From Clostridiaceae bacterium (GTDB taxonomy: Bacteria > Bacillota > Clostridia > Oscillospirales > Acutalibacteraceae), in the NCBI GenBank assembly GCA_016297555.1, contig JAEDGK010000045.1:1-15349 (forward strand): DNA of 15,349 bases, given 5' to 3'. The position numbers and the translations under genes were made by a program. Position 1 is the stretch's first letter; every line of letters starts with the position of its first letter. This document shows positions 6,041-14,600 of this stretch, in pieces. The notes below the pieces were generated by a model. That model made no database searches, was not told where the DNA came from, and saw nothing but the letters and a program-made list of their open reading frames with translations.

Positions 6041-7273
6041 ATGAGCTTTATTATCAGAGGCTGTAAAAAATACGGGCAGGAAGCTCCTGCCGATTTCGTT
6101 GTTACGGGCGGCGTTTCTGACGGCGCCTCCGATGTTGTTTTTGAATTTAATAACTGTGTTGTTTTTCCCGGCTTTATTGATGTTCATGTTCATCTCAGAG
6201 AGCCGGGATTTTCTTATAAAGAAACGGTAGAAAGCGGCACTCTTGCGGCGGCAAGGGGAGGATATTCTGCGGTTTGCGCCATGCCTAATCTCAATCCCGT
6301 TCCGGACTGCAAGGAGTCCCTGAATGAGCAGCTTAGAATAATAAACAAATCCGCCGCAGTTAAGGTTTTACCTTACGGAGCGATAACAAAGGGAGAGCTC
6401 GGCGCTCAGCTTTCTGATATGGAGAGTATGGCTCCGTTTGTTGCCGCTTTTTCAGATGACGGCAGAGGCGTTCAAAGCGAGGATATGATGAGAGCGGCGA
6501 TGTTAAAAGCTAAATCGGTCGGTAAGATAATTGCCGCCCATTGTGAAGATAATTCGTTGCTGCACGGCGGATATATTCATGCAGGAAAGTACGCCGCGGC
6601 TCACGGCCATAGGGGTATCTGCTCCGAGAGCGAATGGAAACCGATTGAGCGGGATTTGCATCTTGCTGCCGAGACGGGATGTTCATATCATATCTGCCAC
6701 ATATCAACCAAAGAAAGTGTAGAGCTTATCAGAAAAGCCAAGGCGGCGGGCGTGGATGTTACCTGCGAAACAGCTCCGCATTATCTGCTTTTGAGTGATA
6801 AAGACTTACAGGAGCACGGCAGATTTAAAATGAATCCTCCGCTCAGAGATGAGAGCGACAGGCAAGCGCTTCTTGAAGGCATTTGTGACGGAACGATAGA
6901 TATGATTGCTACCGACCACGCGCCTCATTCCGCTTCTGAAAAAGCGGGAGGACTTGAAAAAAGCGCAATGGGAATAGTCGGTCTTGAAACGGCTTTCCCT
7001 CTTCTCTATACATATCTTGTCCGCAAAAACATAATATCTCTCGGCAGGCTTATTGAGCTGATGAGTATAAATCCCTCTAAGCGTTTCGGCATTGAAAACA
7101 ATGCGGACAATAATTTTACCGTGTTTGATTTGAATTCAGAATATGTGATTGACCCCGATAAATTTATGACTATGGGCAGAGCAACGCCTTTTGAGGGTTA
7201 TGGCGTATTCGGCGAATGTATGCTGACCGTCAGCGGCGGCAAAGTCGCTTGGAGAAAGGGTGAAAAAGAATGA
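6041..7273 (+). CDS. pyrC: Dihydroorotase, type I
   Basis: A 410-residue cytoplasmic zinc enzyme that cyclises N-carbamoyl-aspartate to dihydroorotate, the third step of UMP synthesis. Metal and active-site motifs are DVHVHLREPG (47-56, H49 and H51), FSDDGRG (138-143, the bridging aspartate that replaces the carboxylated lysine in bacterial type I enzymes), AHCED (167-171), HICHIS (217-222), CETAPHY (242-248) and TDHAPHS (291-297). It is a little shorter than the ~428 residues of the Bacillus enzyme, mainly at the N-terminus. The ATG at 6041 has AAAGGA (6028-6034) at good spacing; an in-frame extension to 5945 lies in the attenuator leader and is rejected. It is first in the operon, directly downstream of the attenuator, and overlaps pyrK by four bases (ATGA). 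Confidence 0.96.
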   Translation: MSFIIRGCKKYGQEAPADFVVTGGVSDGASDVVFEFNNCVVFPGFIDVHVHLREPGFSYKETVESGTLAAARGGYSAVCAMPNLNPVPDCKESLNEQLRIINKSAAVKVLPYGAITKGELGAQLSDMESMAPFVAAFSDDGRGVQSEDMMRAAMLKAKSVGKIIAAHCEDNSLLHGGYIHAGKYAAAHGHRGICSESEWKPIERDLHLAAETGCSYHICHISTKESVELIRKAKAAGVDVTCETAPHYLLLSDKDLQEHGRFKMNPPLRDESDRQALLEGICDGTIDMIATDHAPHSASEKAGGLEKSAMGIVGLETAFPLLYTYLVRKNIISLGRLIELMSINPSKRFGIENNADNNFTVFDLNSEYVIDPDKFMTMGRATPFEGYGVFGECMLTVSGGKVAWRKGEKE

Positions 7274-8001
7274 ACAGGGGAATATATACCGTTAAGGAAA
7301 ACAGGGCTTTGACCGACAGCGTGTTTTTAATGAAGCTTGAGGGTGATACCTCGTCAATAACCGCTCCCGGTCAGTTTATCAATATCAGTCTTGACGGGTT
7401 TTATCTGCGCAGACCTATTTCAATCTGCGATTATGACGATAAGGAAATAACGATAATTTATAAGACGGTGGGCGAGGGCACTCTCGCAATGTCACGCCTT
7501 GCCGCAGGCGCGGAGCTTGATGTTCTCTGCGGATTGGGCAACGGCTTTAATGTAGCAAAATGCGGTGAAAAACCCGTTCTCATCGGCGGAGGAGTCGGCA
7601 TTCCTCCGCTTTATAACCTCTGCAAAAAGTTGATTTCACTCGGTAAAAATGTAACCGTTATTCTCGGCTTTAATACCAATAGCGAAATCTTTTATAAAGA
7701 TGAATTTTCTGCCTTGGGCGCGGATGTAATTGTGACAACGGTTGACGGAAGTTGCGGAGTAAAAGGCTTTGTCACCGATGCTCTTATAAACATTGATTAC
7801 GATTATTTTTACACCTGCGGACCTATGCCGATGTTCAGAGCAATAGAAAAAACGGCGTCTGCCGGCGGGCAATACAGCTTTGAGGAGAGAATGGGCTGCG
7901 GATTCGGCGCATGTATGGGTTGCTCTTGCAAGACCAAATACGGCAATAAGCGGATTTGTAAAGACGGACCGGTGCTTGACAGGGAGGAAATAGTATGGTA
8001 A
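7270..8001 (+). CDS. pyrK: Dihydroorotate dehydrogenase B, electron-transfer subunit
   Basis: A 243-residue FAD and [2Fe-2S] protein that passes electrons from dihydroorotate, oxidised by PyrD, to NAD+. It forms a heterotetramer with PyrD in the cytoplasm. Ferredoxin-reductase-type motifs are RRPISI (47-52, FAD binding), GGGVGIPP (106-113, nucleotide binding) and CGPMPM (183-188). The iron-sulfur cluster is near the C-terminus, with C210-x4-C215-x2-C218 and C230, followed by KDGPV. All four cluster cysteines are present, and length is normal (~245-260). The start overlaps the pyrC stop as ATGA, and the end overlaps the pyrD start by seven bases. Its presence shows the class 1B, NAD-linked enzyme rather than a quinone-linked one. 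Confidence 0.96.
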   Translation: MNRGIYTVKENRALTDSVFLMKLEGDTSSITAPGQFINISLDGFYLRRPISICDYDDKEITIIYKTVGEGTLAMSRLAAGAELDVLCGLGNGFNVAKCGEKPVLIGGGVGIPPLYNLCKKLISLGKNVTVILGFNTNSEIFYKDEFSALGADVIVTTVDGSCGVKGFVTDALINIDYDYFYTCGPMPMFRAIEKTASAGGQYSFEERMGCGFGACMGCSCKTKYGNKRICKDGPVLDREEIVW

Positions 8002-8912
8002 ACACAAAGGTTGAGCTTTGCGGAATTGAGCTTGATAACCCCGTTATTCCCGCATCGGGAACCTTCGGATTCGGTTATGAGTTTGCAGAGCTTTACGATA
8101 TTAACTGCCTCGGAACTTTTTCGTTTAAAGGTACTACCAAAGAACCTCGTTTCGGCAATCCCACCCCGAGAATAGCAGAGTGTGAAAGCGGAATGATTAA
8201 CGCAGTAGGTCTGCAAAATCCCGGAGTTGAAGCCGTTATTAACGAAGAACTGCCGAAGCTTAAAAAGTGTTTTTCAAAGCCTGTTATGGCAAATGTCAGC
8301 GGATTTTCCGTTGAGGAATATGCTTATACCTGCGAGCTTCTTGATGCTCAGGAGCAGGTAGGATGGCTTGAAGTAAATGTAAGCTGCCCCAATGTTCACG
8401 GCGGAGGTATGAGCTTCGGCACATCTCCCGAGGCGGCGGCTCAGGTAACAAAAGCGGTAAAAGCCGTCACCAAAAAGCCCGTAATAATTAAGCTTTCGCC
8501 CAATGTTACCGATATTGTATCAATCGCCAAAGCCTGCGAGCAGGCGGGTGCGGACGGCGTGAGCCTTATTAATACTCTTCTCGGAATGAGAATTGATTTA
8601 AAAACCCGCAAGCCCGTAATTGCCAACAAAATGGGCGGATTTTCCGGAGCGGCAATAAAGCCCGTTGCGCTCAGAATGGTTTATCAGGTCAGTGAAGCGG
8701 TTGATATTCCGATAGTCGGAATGGGCGGAATTTCCAATGTCCGCGATGTTGTCGAAATGATTATGGCAGGCGCAACGGCGGTTGAAATCGGCGCGGCTAA
8801 TCTTGTCAATCCATATGCCTGCAAGGAGATAATTGAGCAGCTTCCCGAGGTTATGGAGCAATACGGAATCAAAAATTTAAATGAAATAAAAGGATGTGCA
8901 CACAATGGGTAA
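7995..8912 (+). CDS. pyrD: Dihydroorotate dehydrogenase B, catalytic subunit
   Basis: A 305-residue FMN TIM-barrel enzyme that oxidises dihydroorotate to orotate. Recognised segments are ASGTFGFGYEF (20-30), K46 in SFKGTTKEPR, NAVGLQNPG (69-77), the active-site loop NVSCPN (128-133) with catalytic base C131, KLSPNVTDI (166-174), GGFSGAAIKP (214-223) and the FMN-phosphate loop GMGGI (242-246). A cysteine rather than a serine as the base is typical of class 1 enzymes, and the pyrK partner makes it class 1B. The ATG at 7995 is chosen by GGGAGG (7982-7987). It overlaps pyrK by seven bases and pyrF by eight, which suggests coupled translation and matched subunit production. Confidence 0.97.
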   Translation: MVNTKVELCGIELDNPVIPASGTFGFGYEFAELYDINCLGTFSFKGTTKEPRFGNPTPRIAECESGMINAVGLQNPGVEAVINEELPKLKKCFSKPVMANVSGFSVEEYAYTCELLDAQEQVGWLEVNVSCPNVHGGGMSFGTSPEAAAQVTKAVKAVTKKPVIIKLSPNVTDIVSIAKACEQAGADGVSLINTLLGMRIDLKTRKPVIANKMGGFSGAAIKPVALRMVYQVSEAVDIPIVGMGGISNVRDVVEMIMAGATAVEIGAANLVNPYACKEIIEQLPEVMEQYGIKNLNEIKGCAHNG

Positions 8913-9603
8913 AGATGTAATAGTAGCCTGCGATTTCAGCAGTAAACAGGCGGTTATGGAGTTTCTTGACAAATTTACGGATGAGAAGCCGTATGTAAAA
9001 ATCGGTATGGAGCTTTTTTACGCCGAAGGACCGTCAATCGTTAGAGAAATAAAGGAGAGAGGTCACAAAATATTTCTCGATTTGAAGCTATGCGATATTC
9101 CCAATACCGTTAAAAAAGCAATGAGCGTTCTCAGCGGACTTGATGTTGATATGACAAATCTTCATGCAAGCGGAACCATTGAAATGATGCAGGCGGCTGT
9201 TGAGGGGCTGACTCGCCCCGACGGAACACGCCCTCTGCTTATTGCTGTTACTCAGCTTACTTCAACGAGTGAGGAAAGAATGAGGGAACAGCTTCTTATT
9301 GATAAGCCGCTTGACGAGGTTGTTATGCACTATGCGGCAAATGCCGCCGCCGCAGGTCTTGACGGCGTTGTATGCTCTCCGCTTGAGAGCGGAAAAGTTC
9401 ATTCTCGCTGCGGCTCTGATTTCCTGACGGTTACCCCCGGTGTGCGCTTTGCGGACGGAGATGTAGGCGATCAGGTCAGAGTAACAACTCCCGCAAAGGC
9501 AAAGGAACTCGGCTCGGATTATATCGTTGTCGGCAGACCGATAACCGCCGCCGCAGATCCCGTGGAAGCTTACAGAAGATGCGTTAGTGAATTTGTCGGA
9601 TAA
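8905..9603 (+). CDS. pyrF: Orotidine 5'-phosphate decarboxylase
   Basis: A 232-residue TIM-barrel enzyme that makes UMP from OMP, the last step of the pathway. The catalytic charge network is D10 (ACD), K32 (VKIG) and the signature DLKLCDIPNT (59-68) with K61 and D64. Phosphate-binding segments TPGVRF and VVGRPIT appear near the C-terminus. I choose the ATG at 8905 because AAGGA (8890-8894) precedes it by ten bases. The in-frame GTG at 8896 is only one base from that site. It overlaps the end of pyrD by eight bases and is separated from pyrE by 16 bases. Length is normal for the short bacterial type. Confidence 0.96.
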   Translation: MGKDVIVACDFSSKQAVMEFLDKFTDEKPYVKIGMELFYAEGPSIVREIKERGHKIFLDLKLCDIPNTVKKAMSVLSGLDVDMTNLHASGTIEMMQAAVEGLTRPDGTRPLLIAVTQLTSTSEERMREQLLIDKPLDEVVMHYAANAAAAGLDGVVCSPLESGKVHSRCGSDFLTVTPGVRFADGDVGDQVRVTTPAKAKELGSDYIVVGRPITAAADPVEAYRRCVSEFVG

Positions 9604-9619
9604 ATCAGGAGGTATTATC

Positions 9620-10258
9620 ATGGAAAGACTTATTGCAAAGGATTTACTTTCAATCGGTGCGGTTTTTCTGCGCCCGGAGCAACCGTTTACTTGGGCAAGC
9701 GGAATTAAAAGCCCCGTTTACTGCGACAACAGATTAACTCTGACTGCTCCCGCAGTCCGCACCGATGTTGAAAACGGTTTGGCAAAGATTATCAGAGAAA
9801 ACTATCCCGATGCACAGGTTCTTATGGGCACTTCAACAGCAGGTATTGCTCACGCGGCTATTACCGCTCACATACTTGATATGCCTATGGGATATGTCCG
9901 CTCGGGTGCAAAGGATCACGGCAGAGGCAATCAGATTGAGGGTAAGCTCGAAAAGGGTCAGAAAGTAGTTGTTGTTGAAGATCTGATTTCTACGGGCGGA
10001 AGCGTTATCGAGGTTGTTAATGTTCTGCGTGAGGCGGGGGCTGAGGTTCTCGGAATTGCGAGTATTTTTACCTACGGAATGAAAAAAGGTCTTGACAGAC
10101 TTGCAGAAGCCAACGTTAAAAACATCAGCCTTACAAATTTTGATGTTGTTGCCGAGGTTGCCGCAGAAACCGGCTATATAAAACCCGAAGATATTACCCG
10201 CCTTATAGCTTTCAGAAACAATCCGTCCGATGAGAGCTGGATCGGAGGAGCAAAATGA
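9620..10258 (+). CDS. pyrE: Orotate phosphoribosyltransferase
   Basis: A 212-residue type I phosphoribosyltransferase that joins orotate to PRPP to give OMP. The PRPP-binding signature is VVVVEDLISTGGS (116-128), with the acidic pair E120-D121. The flexible catalytic loop with its basic residues is RSGAKDHGRGNQIEG (94-108). The N-terminal hood segment around FTWASGIKSPVYCDNR (23-38) binds orotate. The ATG is fixed by a perfect AGGAGGT (9607-9613), six bases upstream, which also rules out the in-frame ATG at 9587 inside pyrF. It overlaps pyrB by four bases (ATGA). It sits next to pyrF, as is common, since the two enzymes act in sequence. Confidence 0.96.
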   Translation: MERLIAKDLLSIGAVFLRPEQPFTWASGIKSPVYCDNRLTLTAPAVRTDVENGLAKIIRENYPDAQVLMGTSTAGIAHAAITAHILDMPMGYVRSGAKDHGRGNQIEGKLEKGQKVVVVEDLISTGGSVIEVVNVLREAGAEVLGIASIFTYGMKKGLDRLAEANVKNISLTNFDVVAEVAAETGYIKPEDITRLIAFRNNPSDESWIGGAK

Positions 10259-11169
10259 GAAGTCTTATTGACATTCTTTCTCTTTCAACCGATGAAATTG
10301 ATGAGCTTATTGCCAAAGCGGAGGATATTATTGCTAATCCCGAAAAATACCGTGAAAAATGCAAGTATAAAAAGCTTGCAACGCTTTTCTTTGAGCCGTC
10401 AACAAGAACAAGGCTCAGCTTCGAGGCGGCAATGTATGAGCTTGGCGGTCAGGTTCTCGGCTTTTCTCAGGCAGATTCTTCATCTGCCGCCAAAGGCGAA
10501 AGTGTTGCCGATACGGCAAGAACGGTAAGTTGTTATGCGGATATAATAGCAATGCGTCATCCTAAGGAGGGCGCCCCGCTGGTTGCTTCAATGGCTTCAA
10601 GCGTTCCGATTATCAATGCCGGCGACGGAGGTCACAATCATCCTACTCAAACCCTGACGGATTTGCTCACAATCAAGCGTGAAAAGGGCAGACTTAACAA
10701 TTTAACGGTAGGATTTTGCGGAGATCTGAAATTCGGCAGAACGGTTCATTCTCTCATTGAAGCGCTTTCAAGATACAGCGGAATTGAGTTTGTGCTGATT
10801 TCTCCCGATGAGCTTCAGCTTCCGGGATATCTTAAAAAAGGCATACTTTCCTCGGATAATTTAAAATATACTGAAACAACCGACCTTGAAGCGGTTATGC
10901 CGAGTCTGGATATTCTTTATATGACCCGTGTTCAGCGTGAAAGATTTTTTAATGAAGAGGATTATCTGAGATTAAAAGACAGCTATATTCTTACTCCCGA
11001 GAAGCTTGTCAACGCAAAAGAAGATCTTGCAATTCTTCATCCGCTGCCGAGAGTAAATGAAATACACACTTCTGTTGACTCCGACCCGAGAGCGTGCTAT
11101 TTCAGGCAGGTGCTTAACGGTAAATATATAAGAATGGCTCTTATTCTCAAGCTGCTGGAGGTAGAATAA
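10255..11169 (+). CDS. pyrB: Aspartate carbamoyltransferase, catalytic chain
   Basis: A 304-residue cytoplasmic enzyme for the committed step, carbamoyl phosphate plus aspartate to carbamoyl-aspartate. The carbamoyl-phosphate signature FFEPSTRTRLSFE spans 45-57. The 80s loop SAAKGES carries K80, which reaches into the neighbouring active site of the trimer. HNHPTQ (127-132), FCGDLKFGRTVHS (154-166), TRVQRER (224-230) and LHPLPRVNEI (261-270) complete the substrate sites. All catalytic residues are present and length is normal. The start is ATGA overlapping the pyrE stop, with GGAGG at 10244-10248. The regulatory chain pyrI follows without a gap, so a class B, allosteric holoenzyme of catalytic trimers and regulatory dimers is expected. 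Confidence 0.97.
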   Translation: MRSLIDILSLSTDEIDELIAKAEDIIANPEKYREKCKYKKLATLFFEPSTRTRLSFEAAMYELGGQVLGFSQADSSSAAKGESVADTARTVSCYADIIAMRHPKEGAPLVASMASSVPIINAGDGGHNHPTQTLTDLLTIKREKGRLNNLTVGFCGDLKFGRTVHSLIEALSRYSGIEFVLISPDELQLPGYLKKGILSSDNLKYTETTDLEAVMPSLDILYMTRVQRERFFNEEDYLRLKDSYILTPEKLVNAKEDLAILHPLPRVNEIHTSVDSDPRACYFRQVLNGKYIRMALILKLLEVE

Positions 11170-11586
11170 ATGAATATTGATTCTATTAAAAACGGTGTTG
11201 TTATTGACCACATAAAAGCGGGCAAAAGCATGGAAATTTATTATCAGCTTGAGCTTGATAAGCTTGACTGCACGGTTGCAATAATAAAAAATGTTCACAG
11301 CAAAAAAATGGGTCTTAAAGATATAATAAAAATAGACTCCGAAATGCAGGTTGACCTTGATGCACTCGGCTACATTGATTCCGATGTAACGGTCAATATT
11401 ATTAAAGACGGTGTTTTGAGCGAGAAAAAGCATTTAACCCTGCCTACCCAAATAAAAGATGTTCTTAAATGCAGAAACCCCAGGTGCATAACGACAACCG
11501 AGCAGGATTTACCCCATATTTTCAGGCTTACAGACCCTGCAACAAAAACTTACAGATGTATTTACTGCGAGTCAAAGGCAAAATAA
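11170..11586 (+). CDS. pyrI: Aspartate carbamoyltransferase, regulatory chain
   Basis: A 138-residue subunit with no catalysis of its own. It binds nucleotide effectors through its N-terminal domain and docks to PyrB through a C-terminal zinc domain. The opening NGVVIDHIKAG segment (8-18) is the typical allosteric-site start. The four zinc ligands are intact as C101-x4-C106 and C130-x2-C133. It is slightly shorter than E. coli PyrI (153 residues). The ATG begins on the base after the pyrB stop codon, with GGAGGT at 11157-11162. It is last in the operon and is followed at once by a terminator. Feedback control of the enzyme would add a second layer to the attenuator. Confidence 0.95.
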   Translation: MNIDSIKNGVVIDHIKAGKSMEIYYQLELDKLDCTVAIIKNVHSKKMGLKDIIKIDSEMQVDLDALGYIDSDVTVNIIKDGVLSEKKHLTLPTQIKDVLKCRNPRCITTTEQDLPHIFRLTDPATKTYRCIYCESKAK

Positions 11587-11590
11587 TAGT

Positions 11591-11626
11591 AAAAGGAATC
11601 CGACAGCCTGATCGGATTCCTTTTTT
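11591..11626 (+). terminator. Intrinsic terminator of the pyr operon, possibly bidirectional
   Basis: A perfect 13-bp stem (11591-11603 with 11612-11624) and an 8-base loop run straight into six T (11621-11626). On the minus strand the hairpin is followed by TTTTACTATT, a weaker U-tract that could also end the protease transcript converging from the right. Confidence 0.93.
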
Positions 11627-11646
11627 ATGCTTTATATTTGATTTTC

Positions 11647-14600
11647 TCAGAATGTTAAACACATTATATCGTGCTTAGCAGCAATAATAAAAATTACTTT
11701 GAAAATTAAGCCGAGTATTTTTTCAATGGTTGTCAATTCGCACTCTATTGTGATTGTGTTTGTAACAACTGTTCCGTCAGGGTTTTCGATTTTTGCCGTA
11801 ACATTTCCGGTTCCGCTGCCGATACAGCGCACATTTCCCGTCTTTGAAACCAACAGTACTTTCGGGTTATCCGTGCTCCATTCTATACCGTTGTAAATAG
11901 CGTCTGTCGGAGATACTACTGCCACAATCCTTACAGCCTGAAATATTCTCAGCTCTGTTTTGGAAGCGTAAAGAGACAAAGCCTCCGCAGTTTTTAATTT
12001 GAGCGCGGCAACGGCATCTAATATTGCCTGCGTTTGTGCGTCGACTATTGCTTGCTCGCAGGAATATCTGCCGCTTACATCCTCGCTCAGCGCCGCGTCA
12101 AGCAAAGCAATATTGCTGTAACGGCTTCTGTCGATTGCGTTTGCTTTTTCAACCGCAGCATAATATTGCGTGTAATCGGCAGGCTTAGTATCTTTGGTGA
12201 TAATGCTTGTTTTAATAACCGATATATTATTGCGGTCACTCTGAGTTATAACGCAGTAATAATACGGAGCCGTGTCGCTTTGGGTGAAAGTGTAGGAATT
12301 TGAAGTTGCGCCGTCAATGGGCGTTCCGCCCTCGGTCGATTTAGCCGTGTTCCAATACCATTGATATTTAAGGTCAAACCCTACTGCGCTGATATAAATG
12401 CTTTCACTGTTTTCCGTAATATATTCCGGCAGTTCATTGACGAGGAAAGGGATAGGCACAAATTTGTAGCCTTTATACTGTGAGTAGTATTCAACAAATG
12501 TGCCGGGAGTGCCGTAAACAGTCAGATTTTCGGCGGTATCGGTTGACTCAATAAAGTTATTTGAGAGCAGGATGCCGCTGTTATCGGGCATATCATCGGA
12601 CGAAATCAGATTTCTTGCATCAATAAACCTGATTGTGCAATCAGTAAGAGAAAGGGGCTTAAGTTTTTCAACGCTTTCAATATTCAGAATATAAATATTA
12701 TGGCAATTTCTGAAAGTATATTCGGCAATTTCGTCAGCAGAATTAAGATATATGTTCGTTATCTTAGTGGCTTTTTTGAACATATCGGTTATTGTCTTTT
12801 TAAGACTGGGTGCGCTGAAAGTTTCAAGATTTTCGGGCATTGACGGTGCAACATTGCTGCTGTAAATCGTTTCCTCAAAGGAAGTCATTGCGGGCAGAGA
12901 AAGCGTTATAAGCTCTGTACAGCCGCTGAAAGCATTTGAATAGACTGTTTCTGCTTTGTTAAGTGAAACATCGGTCAGCGAAACGCAGTTTTCAAATGCG
13001 TTTGAGCAAATGTATGTGGCGTTTGGAATTACAACTTTTTTAAGCTCTGTGCAGGTGCTGAAAGCTCCTACGGGAACATATGTCAGTCCCGAAATATCTA
13101 CGGTATCAAGCGAAACACAGCCTTTAAATGCTCCGTTTGGCATGGTAACAATTCCTTTGGCATAAATGCTGACAAGTGCTGAGCATTCGGAAAACGCGTT
13201 TTTTCCTATGCTTCCGATTGAGCTGAGGCTTATGCGCGAAATTGCCGATTGCATAAAAGCGCCTTCGGGAATGCTTTTCAGATTTTCAAGCTCAAGCGAA
13301 AAAGTTCTTTCTGTCAGCAAATACTGCTTGCTGCATACATTAAAAAATGAATATTTACCGATTTGATTAAGTTTGCCGAGAATTGGATTTCTCAGCATAA
13401 TGCAGTTATAGAAAGCATTATCTCCTATTATTGATGCGTTTTTTGCAATAATCGTTTTGAGTACAGCACAGTCTTTAAACGCGTTTTCTTTGATTTCTTC
13501 AACGCTATCAGGCAAGATGATTTCCGTTAAACCGCTGCTTTCAAAAGCTCCGCTTCCGACTCCTTTTACTGTTATACTGTTGACGGAGTCGGGAACTGTT
13601 ATGCAGGTTGCTTCACCTTTATAGTCAGTTATGTAGCCGTCGGCGTCAATATCAAGCAAATTCTCGCTGACTTCCGGCGCAATTATTGCCTCGAAGGATG
13701 CAACCGATGAGCGATAGTGATTATCACAGTAAGCCACTGCCAATACTACCGTTGCTTGTGACAGATGAATGGGGGAGCCGTCATATATTTTTGAGCTCGG
13801 ATTTGTTTTTGAAGGAACTGTTCGGTCTGTTGTATAATAAATAACGGAATTCGGAGTTTCACAGCTTATTTCAAGATCAATTTCTTCATAATAAATCCTG
13901 CCGCTCTCAGAAAATTCAGGTTCGGCGGTTCTTTTGGTTAAGGCGATATCCGTGCTGAACTCCGGGGCAAAAACAAGACCGTTGCCGCATTTTGCGGCGG
14001 AGTTGATTTCATTTAGCCAAACGGCATTTTCGATAAGAATGTCTTTAATATCCTCCGAAGACATATTGGGATAAATCGAAATAAGCGCGGCAACAACAGA
14101 AGCAACAAACGGAGCTGCAAAAGAAGTGCCTTTAACCGTAACATATCTGTTATTCAAGAAAGTTGTTTTGATTTGAACGCCCGGAGCTGCAAAATCAATA
14201 TCATCGCCGTAATTGCTGAAATTAGCAATAACATTCATCTCGTTGACGGCGGCAATCTTCAAAACATCGCTGTAAGACGCAGGATAAAGAAGCTCATCAG
14301 AGCCGCTGTTTCCTGCAGCGCCTACAATGAGAATGTCCTTCTTTTGAGCTTCGTTTATCGCTGATTTCAGTATTTCAGAATCCTCATCAAAGCCAATGGA
14401 TATGTTGATAACATCAACTTCGTCTTTAACGGCGCAGTTAATCCCCGCGGCAACTGAAATGAGTGTTCCTTTTCCGTGGTTGTCAAGAACTTTATAAGGC
14501 TTTATATAAATGTTTGAAAGCGTGCAGTCTGCAATTACGCCCGCAACCTCGGTACCGTGTCCGTTATCATCCGTTGAGTTGTTTCGGATGCCGCTTGAAC

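Noticed and set aside
12600..13610. Tandem DNA repeat in the protease gene
   Set aside because: The repetition is at protein level (BspA-type repeats with variable spacing). No near-identical DNA units are visible, so recent repeat expansion is not supported.
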